DNA of 64,000 nucleotides from Aporrectodea caliginosa (lineage: Eukaryota > Annelida > Clitellata > Crassiclitellata > Lumbricidae): contig JACEVL010000460.1 in NCBI GenBank assembly GCA_020284085.1, positions 186,001 through 250,000 of the forward strand, given 5' to 3'. The notes below the pieces were generated by a model. The model did no database searches. It was not told the DNA's origin and was given only the letters and a program-made list of their open reading frames with translations. Position 1 is the first letter of the stretch; each line of letters opens with the position of its first letter. Below, piece by piece: positions 39,960-52,581 of this stretch. The position numbers and the translations under genes were made by a program.

Positions 39960-42495
39960 AGAAGGTTGAGTTGCTTTGCATTTTTGCAAGAGGTGACTGA
40001 CTCAGCAATTCTCTTGGTGGTTTCTGATCTTGTTATGCTATTTTCATCTCTTAGTTTCTGATCTTGTGCATTTCAACTCTAAGCTTAGCTTTCTGATCTT
40101 GTGGGTTTCATCTCTAAGCGTAGCTTTCATACCAGGCTGTTTTTCATCTCATACGTTTCTTATCTTGTGGTTTTTAACTCTTAGGCTTCTCATCATATAG
40201 TTTTCAGTGGCTAGCTTTCACACGTTTAGATAACTCGATTTGAAAACAAGCTGACTGTGCGTTAAAATGAGTTCTTTTAAGAGACATGTCGTTTTTCAGC
40301 GTTGCAAATGTATGTGACTGAGAGAAACTCTCAAATTTACAAGCTGAAACAGATGTGCTCATGATAAACTTATCACGGTACATTGTAAGGCTCCATTTAA
40401 GAAGCATCGCTCTTCGAATTTACATGTTTTTAGGTGAAATAACTGATGATGTATTTTCTCACACTTTTCAGGTTGCCATACCACGAGTGCATAGTTGAGG
40501 GAGAGAGGGAGGGGAGGGGCGTTTTCCGCCCGCCCGCCAGCCCGCCCGCCCTATACGCTATAGACCAACGCTAAGAAAGCCCAAAGTCAATTTGCATCTT
40601 TGACACATTTTATACATTTTTAAATATTTATCAATACATGAGCATGGTTGGCCAGTGCCTGAAATTGGTTGTCTTTCATTAACAGCAGCCCCAGCGGCTG
40701 CTTGCAGCTGCTACCACCGCTGCTGCCATACTTTGAATTTAAACGCTTGAAATAAGGTCGTCATGGCGACTTTACACCCATGTCGTTGCCACACTTCTGA
40801 GAATAATATCAATCGATGGGTTTTCACAGACGGAAAAACCCAAATCGGTTACACTTTGAAAGTTAAACCTGTGTTTGCAGCTTTTGAATGAGCCTCGCAT
40901 CTCCAGAAATTGAAAATCGACAACTTACAACCGTTTGAACTTAGCTCTCAACTCCACAAAGAAGAGAACCAAAAGTTCTCAAATACGAAAGATGGAGACT
41001 TGAAGATTTGAAAAGTGCATTACTGAAACGTTCAACTCCGAAAGAAGTGAATCAAAAGTTCTCATCTCAGAAAGAAGTGAAGCAAATGTTCTCATCTCAG
41101 AAAGAAGTTAATCAAAAGTTCTCACATCAGAAAGATGACAACCAAAGTTCTCAAGCATGCCGTTGATAATGTACGTGTTTCTATAACTCTCACACATGGT
41201 GTAGCCGCAGCCTTAAAATTTGGTGAAAAAATTGGGGAAACTGAGAGGTTAAAAACCTCTCTTTTCGCATGCCATTTCGCTTGGTCTTATAACAAGTGAT
41301 CGTGTGGCTATAACATTAGATGGTAATGCTTAATCCTCAACAGTTGCTAAAAGCCGCTATAAACACTCATACTTATTTACTTAACAAGCTGGCTGAATCA
41401 CAGCTCTGCCGCTGCACTATCATTATATGCTCCTACTGCTTGTAGCCGATGCACTTATCAAAGCTGTGAAATTACGTAGACTTCGAGTCTTTGCCTAAAC
41501 TTTCAATTAATTGAGTGCTCACAAGTGTGTGAATACAATATCAATTCCTTATAATAACACCTCTATTGTTCAGTGAACCTCATGTGCCGTGTAAAAGAAT
41601 ATGTTATAAACATAGTCAGCCAATGGACTCTTAAAATTGTTGTGTTTCTTGAGCACTAAAACACGATATGTAAAGCTCGTGTAGTGAATTTTTGTTAAAG
41701 AGTAAGTTTAACTTTCAAAGTGTAACCGATTTGGGTTTTTCCGTCTGTGAAAACCCATCGATTGATATTATTCTCAGAAGTGTGGCAACGACATGGGTGT
41801 AAAGTCGCCATGGCGACCTTATTTGTCCCTCTTAGCTTCAAAGTATGACGGGCAGCAGCGGTGGTAGCAGCTGCAAGCAGCCGCTGGGGCTGCTGTTAAT
41901 GAAAGACAACCAATTTCAGGCACTGGCCAACCATGCTCATGTATTGATAAATATTTAAAAATGTATAAAATGTGTCAAAGATGCAAATTGACTTTGGGCT
42001 TTCTTAGCGTTGGTCTATAGCGTATAGGGCGGGCGGGCTGGCGGGCGGGCGGAAAACGCCCCTCCCCTCCCTCTCTCCCTCAACTATGCACTCGTGGTAT
42101 GGCAACCTGAAAAGTGTGAGAAAATACATCATCAGTTATTTCACCTAAAAACATGTAAATTCGAAGAGCGATGCTTCTTAAATGGAGCCTTACAATGTAC
42201 CGTGATAAAATTTATCATGGCTATATTTCAGCAACAGGCGAGTTTTCTCTCAGTCTGCCGCCAACGCTGGCTCATTTTAACTGCACAGTCAACGTTTCAA
42301 ATCAGTTCGCCGGTGGCAGCCACTGGCTATGATGAAGTCTGGGATGCAAAACCACAAGATAGGCGTATGATGGCACCTGACGCTTAGAAGTAAGCAGGAC
42401 GAATGCACAAAGATCGAAACAGAAGATAATGTCGTCAGAAACCACCAGGAAGGCGGATCGTCTGCTGCAAATGCAACAAGTCGCAACATGAGCTG
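39960..42495. mobile_element. foldback element with long inverted repeats
   Basis: Near-perfect inverted arms at 40360-40868 and 41706-42219 (about 510 bp each) around an 840-bp loop, with weaker inverted similarity continuing outward to about 39960 and 42490. The arms contain gcccgcccgccagcccgccc-type GC runs and a gccgctggggctgctgttaa segment. The loop has tandem caaaagttctcatctcagaa units (41040-41160). The outer left arm has tandem ttctgatcttgtggttttca-like units. No transposase and no clear target duplication. The right arm stops where unit B begins. Confidence 0.75.
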
Positions 42496-42781
42496 TGGAC
42501 CCCCCCAAGTGTTAAGGGCGGCACAAAATCATCTAAAACTTTCAATATTATTTTAAAATGTCATTTATTAATTATAAATTTTAGTTTAATTTGATTTTTA
42601 TATCTGAATAATATCAGACTACAAGGTGTGTTCAAAGTGTCCGCCTTTGACCTCAGCACAAGCTTCAAGACGTGCGCCATTGGCCCACAGCAGTACCAAT
42701 AACCAGCCGATCAAATTCCTCCCAGGCATTAACGATTCGCTCACAGGGTCCTTCACTGTCTCTGCTCTTTGTCCTGTAAAC

Positions 42782-43346
42782 TAGAGAGTGACATGGGGAA
42801 TTTCCCCGCGGAAACCGCGGTAACCGCGGTAAACCGCGGTAATGGGGACAACAATTGCGGCATTACCGCGGTAATGTGGTTTATTCTCATGGTAATACCG
42901 CGGCAATGGAATTTGTTTTGGCACAGGCCTAAACCCGGTGATGCCAACCCTTTAACGACTGATGATAGTTAATAACATGTATTTACTACCAAGGTCGTTA
43001 AAGGTTAAGAACTGAGAACCGAAAAGAAGATTTTGTTATTTCCTCAGCCTACTAGTCAGAAATAGCTAGTCAGCTTGGTTAATGCAAACTCTCGATAAGA
43101 TAATAACAGACTAATGCAGTCAGCAATAACTTACAAATAGCTTTGTAAGCTACAAAAATGTTATTTCTTAAATTTGAATTGGTGCAAACTTTTTTGAATG
43201 GAATGTGATGTTGTCCTGCGGGGTGGGAGAAAACCTGCGGGATGGGGTGGGGATGGGAAGACTTAACTTGTTGCGGGGCGGGATGGGGACGACTTACTAG
43301 TTGCGGGAGGGATGGGGACGAGATTGTCTCCCCGTGTCACTCTCTA
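42782..43346. mobile_element. hAT-type MITE, TAGAGAGTGACA termini, copy B
   Basis: Unit B counterpart of 30162-30727. The ends are retained, the interior has several small indels, and the sequence after the right end (ccgagcactgaggg) no longer matches the target duplication. Confidence 0.88.
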
Positions 43347-44233
43347 CCGAGCACTGAGGGTGGTTAGTCCCCGTATCATTCTGTAATCAACCAGATTTAA
43401 GTCCTTGCTGTTTGCCGGTCAAAGATTAGGAGGTATGAAATCCAGGGTCTCCTTCCGACAAAGGTTTTGTCGGCAGTTCAACAGTTTCAAGAGCTCGGTG
43501 AGCTGGAGCGCCATCTTGAAATGTGTGATAATACGAATATTTAATATATAATAAATCTCATCGCTTCCAGACTCTTAACAAACGTAGGTGTTGGCCACGC
43601 CAATCAGTTTAGGGTTTACTGCAGTGTGACCACTCCTTGGAATATTTCCCAAGATTTTGGGAGTTTTGGGTCGACTTGAAATCTGGGGAATTGGCATTGC
43701 AATCTTGAGATATTTTCTAAGGTATTCAGACTAGTTTTTTACCGTAATTTTCAACAGTGGCAACGAATCAGATTAGAAAAAACTCGCTCTGAAAGACTTT
43801 CATTAATATTTTTACTTGTAAACATTGTAATTTGTTAATTCAATATTATGCTCCGGTTTTTTCTTTGCCAGTTCTTAGCTAGGCATTTTAGTGAATTATT
43901 GTGATTGGTAAGACGATTTTCATATTTCATCACCACTTTTTTCTTAAAATTCAGTAACTTGGGAATTTTTTGTACACTTTTGGCCAATCTTGGGATTCAT
44001 CTGGCAAGAGCTTGGGATTTCAGAAAATTGAGAGTGGTCGCACTGGTTTACTGCGTGTCGAAACTACATTTCCTGTACTAAAACCGTCAACGCCAGTTGA
44101 CCTGCCTCTCAGGCTGTGATTAATTGCACATGCATCACCCTACATAGCATTGCATCACATAACAGGGTATGAATTTGTTGCCGTACAGCTGATATGTTCG
44201 CATTATAGTAGAAGACTTGCTAATGAATTTCAG

Positions 44234-45115
44234 ATGCTGATGTGCTATATCGGGAGGAGACCGGTTGGGAACGCCAGAATCTCCAGCTACGTGCCATGCT
44301 CTACAAGCGATTAATTCATTCCGTACGAAACTATATACTTACATTGGGCCAGATTCTGATTCCAGTCCTTTTCACCATACTCGCCTGCTGCGTCCTTTTG
44401 GATCCACCAGGAGACGATAACGATTTTAAACCTCTGACCCTTGACTTAACCCACTTTACAAGTCCAATCACGCCATACGACGTTCTGAATCAAACCTCAA
44501 ACGCTCAGAAATTGTCCACTTGCTATAAAACTAGTGTTTCAATGCAGAGTAAACCTGTATTAATCAGCTCCGAGCCGGGCTACACCACAATGGATGACTA
44601 CTTGATAGGGATCGGCAAAAATCACAAAGACCAGTACATCTCGAAATACCAGATCGGTGCTACTGTAGAAGAAGACTCTGATGAAAAGTTGAACATTACA
44701 GGACTTTTCAACAACCAAGCCTATCACGCGATCGCCATTTCATTATCGTACTTGGGAAACACTCTGATGAAATGCTTTGGCAACAAGGATTACCAGCTCG
44801 AAACCATCAACCACCCACTTCCCAGGAACTTCACGAAACAGGACATGCAAATCGTGTTTTTTCGACAATTTAAGGGATTTGGTTTCTCCCTCCTCGTGTC
44901 TTTCGGTTTGGCCATCTTCTTCCCCACTTTCGTGGTCTTTCTGATCAAGGAACGAAATTCAGGAGCCAAACACAGCCAACTCGTGAGTGGAGTCAGACTG
45001 CGTAATTTCTGGCTGGCAACATTTATTTGGGATTACGTCAATTACCTCGTTCCGTGTATCTTGATCATCGTCATCATCCTTTCAAATTGATGGTTACTGG
45101 CAGAATTCTTGGTTG
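44234..45115 (+). pseudogene. ABCA TM7/extracellular exon, copy B, frameshifted
   Basis: Homolog of the exon at 31614-32500 with the same acceptor. About 24 residues differ from copy A (for example FAILACLIL to FTILACCVL, and DQYIRIYQ to DQYISKYQ). Five bases (ggctt) are missing near 45080, so after LIIVIIL the frame reads SN and a stop at 45088-45090. No alternative donor before the stop is evident. Used alone or together with A it would truncate the protein before NBD2. It is either a decayed duplicate exon, or intact in the animal and damaged in the assembly. Confidence 0.85.
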
Positions 45116-46072
45116 GTATACAGTTTGTAAATATTACCATTTAAATCTCGTTCATTTGCTCACAATGCCAGTAGCCTATAAAAGGAAATAGTAGAAACCT
45201 AGAAAAAGTAGAGTGACATGGAAGAGGACAGGAAAGAAAATGAACAGGAAGAAGAACGAGAATAAGAAGTTAAAATATAGGCCTACTGTGTCCCAAATGA
45301 CCTGATGCCTTTTTGTTTTTGCAATATGTCAATTCTAAAACATAGTTCAGTAAAACTTCAACTTTTGAAAGAGGGATAAATTATCTTTGTGTTTCGGAAA
45401 TTGCATCAAATTCTATCAACAGGGTCCAAAGGTGTACATCCAAAGTTGGACAGACAAAATTCGAATTTTCCAACATGTAACGATATTTTTTTAAATAAAT
45501 TTTGTTTTAAACTTTGCAATTCGACAGAAACATGAAGACATCAGCATTTAGAATTCATTTGAGTCAAATATTGTTCTTGAAATCTAATGCTCATAATACC
45601 CGCCGTTAGCTCGAATACACGATCATCAATTCCTTGATCAAAACAATTCCACTTCCTCAAAACGTGCAGTTTGAGATGGTCAACGTCGCGTATGCTGGTT
45701 TATAAGACGTTCCTGATCGACATTGCATATCTTGTAGTCGAGAGGTTTGAGATCAGGGCTATTGGGGGTTGCTTCTTTTTCAAAAATTTCAACTGCAGAT
45801 CTTTGTGGATAATCCGATGAACTGAAGATCGCAAAATATCAACTTCTCGGGATAGGCTACTTGAATTGTTCTAAGGGTGTCAGGTCGGTCTTCTTGGCTT
45901 AATATGCCTACGTTTTAACTGAATCAACATTTTCCATAGTAGGCCTACGAGCCTACCACCATCATAAAATTATTATTTTCCTGCATAAATGTTTGCAATC
46001 AATCGATTCAAGGCTGCGATAGACCAGTTTCTGTTAGGAAATAACTTCAAAAACCTTTTTGCTCCGTAATGT

Positions 46073-46650
46073 TTTTCTTCACTTTTTTGTCACTTTGTCA
46101 GAACAATTCAACTTCCACACGCATGTTAACAACATTGTCATTAAGGCTAGGCAGTCAATGTATGCACTCCGCGTTCTAACAGCACATGGGTTAAAGGGCC
46201 AATCTCTGTGTGATGTAACAAATGCTACCACAGTGTCGCGGATGCTCTATGCGGCTCCGGCGTGGTGGGGTTTTGTGGGGGTTGAGGGACGCACTCGTCT
46301 TCGAGCAACTATACGGCGACTGGTCCGGTCTCGTTATCTACCGGAATCCTACCAAAGTTTCGAGCAACTTTGCCGAAAAGCAGACTCTAACCTCTTTTCT
46401 ACCATCATCAGCAACCCTGCACATATATTACATCAACTACTGCCTCCCCGTGAAAACTGTTTCATACTCGCTACGCCCCAGAACCCACAATAGAATAATA
46501 CCTAAGGCAAACTCTCTATCTCGTAAACATTTGTCACACGGATGCTTTATATTTTAATTTTGTTTATATTTGATGATCTTTGTACACCAAAAATGCGGTT
46601 AGCAGTTGGTTTTTCAATAAAGGATATACTTACTTACTTACTAATTTACT
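46073..46650 (+). pseudogene. LINE C-terminal fragment, copy B
   Basis: Unit B counterpart of 33838-34408. It has an extra base in the LLPP region (near 46445) that shifts the frame, and a CTTA-repeat tail. Inherited through the duplication, not a separate insertion. Confidence 0.85.
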
Positions 46651-46916
46651 TGTCTTAAAATTTTAATCAAACTCAAATGATCTTTACTGAAAGCTATTTT
46701 CTTTTATTATCGCCTCCTAAATGGAAATGAAGTTATTAACATATATTCTTTAGTGAGTAAGGTATGCATTTTAAAGTTTTTTATCATTTACATGTTGGAA
46801 AGTTCGAATTTTTTGGGCAAATTTGAATGTGCATAACTTTGATAGACTAGGCCTATATGTTGCAATTTCCTTAGTTAGTTCATCTCTCTTGCATTCTATA
46901 ATATTTTATTGAATTA

Positions 46917-47726
46917 GAAGAAGAAGAAGAAGAGAGAAGAAGAAGAAGAACGGAAGAAGAAGAAGAAGAAGAAGAAGAAGAAGAAGAAGAAGAAGAAGAA
47001 GAAGAAGAAGAAGAAGAAGAAGAAGAAGAAGAAGAAGAAGAAGAAGAAGAAGAAGAAGAAGAAGAAGAAGAAGAAGAAGAAGAAGAAGAAGAAGAAGAAG
47101 AAGAAGAAGAAGAAGAAGAAGAAGAAGAAGAAGAAGAAGAAGAAGAAGAAGAAGAAGAAGAAGAAGAAGAAGAAGAAGAAGAAGAAGAAGAAGAAGAAGA
47201 AGAAGAAGAAGAAGAAGAAGAAGAAGAAGAAGAAGAAGAAGAAGAAGAAGAAGAAGAAGAAGAAGAAGAAGAAGAAGAAGAAGAAGAAGAAGAAGAAGAA
47301 GAAGAAGAAGAAGAAGAAGAAGAAGAAGAAGAAGAAGAAGAAGAAGAAGAAGAAGAAGAAGAAGAAGGAAGAAGAAGAGAAGAAGAAGAAGAAGAAGAAG
47401 AAGAAGAAGAAGAAGAAGAAGAAGAAGAAGAAGAAGAAGAAGAAGAAGAAGACAGAAGGGCGCTAGAAGAAGAAGAAGAAGAAGAAGCATGAAGAAGAAG
47501 AAGAAGAAGAAGAATGAAGAAGAAGAAGAAGAAGAAGAAGAAGAAGAAGAAGAAGAAGAAGAAGAAGAAGAAGAAGAAGAAGAAGAAGAAGAAGAAGAAG
47601 AAGAAGAAGAAGAAGAAGAAGAAGAAGAAGAAGAAGAAGAAGAAGAAGAAGAAGAAGAAGAAGAAGAAGAAGAAGAAGAAGAAGAAGAAGAAGAAGAAGA
47701 AGAAGAAGAAGAAGAAGAAGAAGAAA

Positions 47727-47757
<31 letters not shown>

Positions 47758-47904
47758 AAGAAGAAGAAGAAGAAGAAGAAGAAGAAGAAGAAGAAGAAGA
47801 AGAAGAAGAAGAAGAAGAAGAAGAAGAAGAAGAAGAAGAAGAAGAAGAAGAAGAAGAAGAAGAAGAAGAAGAAGAAGAAGAAGAAGAAGAAGAAGAAGAA
47901 GAAG

Positions 47905-47933
<29 letters not shown>
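46917..47933 (+). repeat. (GAA)n tract in unit B
   Basis: About 1.0 kb of GAA on the sense strand with a few interruptions (near 46935, 46951, 47367, 47450-47490, 47513 and 47725). Longer than the unit A tract, and it has replaced about 300 bp of flanking intron present in A. The long homopolymer frames are artefacts. Confidence 0.97.
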
Positions 47934-47935
<2 letters not shown>

Positions 47936-48280
47936 GAACAGGAACAGAAGGAAGAGGATGAGGAAGAAGAGGACTATGCAGAAGAAGAATTGCGAAAGTG
48001 ATCTTAATCGTGAAATGATGGAAGCAAAAAAATGAAGAAACTGTGAAGCGATGAGATAATCAGTTTACAAAAAATGCGGAAAGGCGAAGTAGCTTGAGGG
48101 AGGAAATTAGTTATTAGTTTGTGGGCTAGGTAGTATTAATATCATGTCTTATATTTTTTCATAGTAAGTATTTGACCCTCCTACTGCTTACTCGATGGTT
48201 CAGACTACGCAAAGTTTTCGTGTAATTTGCGAATACCGACAACAGTACTGTTGCTTTACGCAGGTGTGTATTATTTTCAG

Positions 48281-48405
48281 GGTAATCTTTATTGGTTTAA
48301 TACTATGCGGTTTTTCCTTGTTGCCCTTTACCTACGTGATTTCCTTCCTTTTCGGAGAAGCGTCATCCGGATGTGTTTGGCTTTCCGTCATCTGCATCAT
48401 TACAG
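48281..48405 (+). CDS. ABCA TMD2 helix exon, copy B
   Basis: Counterpart of 36141-36265. One amino-acid change (LLPLTY to LLPFTY); both splice sites are retained (attattttcag and attacag/gtaagg). Open and usable, but it follows the frameshifted copy B exon. It could in principle be joined to the copy A large exon. Confidence 0.7.
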
Positions 48406-48535
48406 GTAAGGAGTCACAGCAAAACCATTACGTCTATTTGTAAATCCTTAAGCCAATCTTACCAAGATGAATCTCAACTATATCCTGATTTTAAATATTG
48501 CTGAATTCGCTTCGAAATCATTACCTTTGAATGAA

Positions 48536-48967
48536 ATATTCTATTCTATTCTATTCTATTCTATTTATGGATTTATAAAGCGCCTCTCACAGTACAACCT
48601 AATCAGAGGCGCTTCCAGTGCGAAGGGCCCCTCGAAAAAAGAAAAGTCTTAAGAGAACGAGCAGAAACAGTAGTGCCCCAGATAACATCACAGCTCGAGT
48701 TATAGTAGGAAGGTCATTCCATAGCAAAGGGCCAACAGAAGCATAGGCACGATGCTGTGCTGTGGCAGTCCGAGACCGAGGAACTAGAAGGTCGTGATGG
48801 TCTAAAGAGCGGAGAGGACGTCCAGAGGTAGCTGAGATAGGTCGTCTGATAACATCACAGAGGTATCGTGGAGCTTGACCCAAAAACATTTTACACGTAA
48901 GAAAGAGAATTTTAAACTGAATCCTAGCAGTTAAAGGAAGCCAATGAAGGTTTTCAGAATTATTGTG
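48536..48967 (-). mobile_element. L2-type LINE 3' end inserted in unit B only
   Basis: Begins with an ATTCT repeat tail, then the conserved stem-loop (aagcgcctc...gaggcgctt). On the minus strand it has a readable C-terminus: LHWLPLTARIQFKILFLTCK, APRYLCDVIRRP, RSLDHHDLLVPRSRTATAQH and GPLLWNDLP, typical of L2/CR1-type LINEs. Unit A has the uninterrupted site (atattctgcaatgg at about 36399). Confidence 0.85.
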
Positions 48968-49340
48968 CAATGAATAAGCAATAATCAATGGATGTATTTC
49001 GAAGCAATAAGAGATTGACGTAGGCCTATTTGGAAAATATTTATTTCATAAAAAATCGCAGTAATTAAAAATGAAATAATTCGCTAAGAATCACAATAGG
49101 CTGAAGTGATGCAAATCCATAACAAATTTAAGCATTATACCACTTTTTCCTAAACTGGCGTCCATGTTGTTATGTTAATGGCGTCTAATTATGCAGCTGA
49201 GAAGAGGGCCGCCGAGGTTTAACTGTGCAACAGTGTATCATAGTATCACAAAATCTGTGCAGATATACAGTGTGCTTCTGGTCTCTTTGAAGGAACATTT
49301 ACGAGCATCGTTATATTCATACTGCAAATACCACTGCCAG

Positions 49341-49538
49341 CGTTTCGAAGTGTTTTGCCAACCGTGGAATGGATATTCCTCGTCTTCTTTCCCACATACT
49401 GCTTCAGTGCTGTTCTTCAGAACATCTACAGCAACTACAACAAACATAAATACTGCAGCCAAATGGCCCTAGGAGTAAAACTTGACGATTTCTGCGCATC
49501 ATGGAAACGACGTGGTCAATCTAATGCATGTTGTCCAG
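49341..49538 (+). CDS. ABCA TMD2 helix and loop exon, copy B
   Basis: Counterpart of 36772-36969 with intact splice sites and frame. Six residues differ (for example QSI to RSV, SQMTLG to SQMALG, CASLKR to CASWKR and SDPCC to SNACC). Outgoing phase is 1, as in copy A, so it could also join the exon at 56129. Confidence 0.7.
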
Positions 49539-49589
49539 GTAAAAGATGTTTGTATGAAATATTTAATTAAAAGCCGCTATATCTCGTTC

Positions 49590-50875
49590 GCATACCAGCA
49601 AATACTGCTCAAGATCATACACAAAAGAATGGAGAGCACAGTGGAGAGAGAGCTGCCGGCAAATCAGGCTGGCTTCAGGAAGGGGCGAGGAACACGAGAT
49701 CACATAGCAAATTTGAGGTGGATAATGGAGAGACAGAGGGAGTACGGCCAGGAGGTACATCTTTGTTTCATCGATTACAGCAAAGCCTTTGACTGCATAA
49801 ATCATTCAGTAATGTGGAAAACCTTAAAGGAGATGGGAATACCAACGCACCTCATCATGCTGCTTAAAAGCTTATATTATGAGAATCAGGAGGCAGTTGT
49901 CAGGACGGAACACGGCGACACTGGAAAATTCAGGATAGGGAAGGGTGTGAGACAGGGATGCATACTCTCTCCGGTCTTGTTCAATTTATATGCTGAAAGG
50001 ATAATTCGAATGGCAGAGCTGGAAACGGCGGGCGAAGGAGTGAAGATAGCAGGACAAATACTGAATAATCTAAGATATGCGGACGACACAACGCTTCTGG
50101 CTGGGAGAAAGGAAGACCTCGCAGAACTAATAAAGAGATTGAGGAGGGAAAGCGAGAAGGCTGGGTTATACTTCAATATCAAGAAAACCAAGATCATGAC
50201 AACGGCAGAGTGGGAAACATTCGAGATAGATGGAGAGGAAATACAGGTCGTAACGAGTTTTTCGTTTCTGGGCTCAATGATCGAAAGAGAGGGTAGATGT
50301 GAGACAGAGGTGAGACGCAGAATAATACTAGCGAAATCAGCAATGCAGGGAATGGGAAAGATATGGAGAGACAGGCATGTGAGTATGGAGACAAAAGCAG
50401 GGCTGGTGAAATCAATGATTTTCCCGATAGTGTTATACGGATGCGAGACGTGGACAAAGACAAAAGCGACAGAAGATAAGATTGATGCATGCGAATTGTG
50501 GATATGGAGAAGATTGCTGGGGATATCGTGGACAGAAAAGAGAACAAATGCATCTGTCATCCAGGAGATAAGGCAATTAAGAGGAGACTTGACACTGCAA
50601 CAAAGGGCCATCAGACAGACATTGATGTACTTTGGACACGTAATGAGAGCAGAGGGATTGGAGAAGGAGATGATGCTGGCGTGTGGGGAGGGGAGGAGGA
50701 GCAGGGGTCGGCCGATAACTCGCTGGATGGAGGAGATACATAAGAGGACAGCGATGAACCTTGCACAACTAAGGGACGCAGTACGAAGCAGGGAGGATTG
50801 GAGGAAGCTGGTCAGGACGGTCGCTAGGGTTCCACGAACTGATGGCACAAGGTGACAAGGTGATATCTCGTATGC
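49590..50875 (+). pseudogene. RTE-like LINE reverse transcriptase fragment, unit B only
   Basis: An open frame of about 415 relevant codons (to 50855). It reads LLKIIHKRMESTVERELPAN, QAGFRKGRGTRDHIANL, FIDYSKAFDCINHSVMW, RQGCILSPVLFNLYAE, LRYADDTTLLAG, GCETWTKTKA, RRLLGISWTEKRTN, YFGHVMRAEGLE and RRSRGRPITRWMEEI. The YADD box is intact. The 5' part (endonuclease, early RT) is missing. There is no poly(A). Near-repeats atatctcgttcgcatac and atatctcgtatgcatac flank it and look like a target duplication. Unit A has the empty site (atatctcgtttgttaacggg, about 37012). The clade is inferred. Confidence 0.85.
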
Positions 50876-50984
50876 ATACGGGTTGCACTTGTTGATAATT
50901 TCCAATGGGCTATATATATTTGTCGCCCAATGTTCTGGAAGGAACGGAAGGAGAATATATATATATATATATATATATATAGTT

Positions 50985-51675
<691 letters not shown>

Positions 51676-51684
51676 CAGAGTTTC

Positions 51685-51866
51685 CCCTTAAAAGTCTCCC
51701 CGCCCGGAGACTTCTATTTCGAAACAGATTCTCCCCGGCGGATCTGTTTCAGAATAAAGTCGCCCCCCCCGGAGAATATATCTTGAAACAAAGTCTCCGG
51801 AGGGGAGAGTATATTTCATCCCTCGTTGAAATAAAGTCTCCCCGGGAGACTTTATTTCAACGAGGG
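51685..51866. repeat. array of hairpins sharing a GTCTCC/GGAGAC core
   Basis: Consecutive inverted repeats: 51691-51712 (AAGTCTCC...GGAGACTT), 51721-51750 (GAAACAGAT...ATCTGTTTC), weaker ones at 51752-51815, and a 45-bp perfect palindrome with a one-base centre at 51821-51865 (CCTCGTTGAAATAAAG...CTTTATTTCAACGAGG). It starts 10 bp after the right edge of unit B. Confidence 0.8.
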
Positions 51867-52077
51867 CCTATATTATTTTGGAAATTTCATATTTTAAGAC
51901 ACTCTAATATATATATATATATACTGATTCACTCACAGTTTTATATATATAATATATATATATGGAATAATTTGGAACACGAGGTGGAACACTAAAACAA
52001 CAAGGCCTATATTATTTTTGAAATTTCATATTTTAAGACGCCCATAATATATATATATATATACTGATTCAATTCTA

Positions 52078-52133
<56 letters not shown>

Positions 52134-52324
52134 CCTACTATATATTAGGGTGTCCGAGAAAAAACTTTTTTCGAAAGTCTTGGGTCTCACCAGCCAAAAA
52201 GTTTCCTTGGTAGATGACAATGTTTGGGAAAAATTTTAAGTTTTCTCGGATACCAAATCTAAGGGATAAAATCAAGGTCAAATGAGGCCTATATTATTTT
52301 GGAAATTTCATATTTTAAGACACC

Positions 52325-52364
<40 letters not shown>

Positions 52365-52482
52365 TTTAATTCTAGTTTTATATATATAATATATATATAT
52401 GGAATAATTTTGGGAACACGAGGTGGAACAATAAAACAACAAGGCCTATATTATTTTTGAAATTTCATATTTTAAGACGCCC

Positions 52483-52519
<37 letters not shown>

Positions 52520-52532
52520 TGATTCAATTGTA

Positions 52533-52581
<49 letters not shown>

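Noticed and set aside
42094..42387. 97-codon frame at the right arm of the foldback
   Set aside because: Lies across palindrome arm sequence; the matching left arm has no equivalent frame and there is no recognisable domain.
46906..48001. Poly-Leu and poly-Glu/Arg frames in the second GAA tract
   Set aside because: Same simple-repeat artefact.
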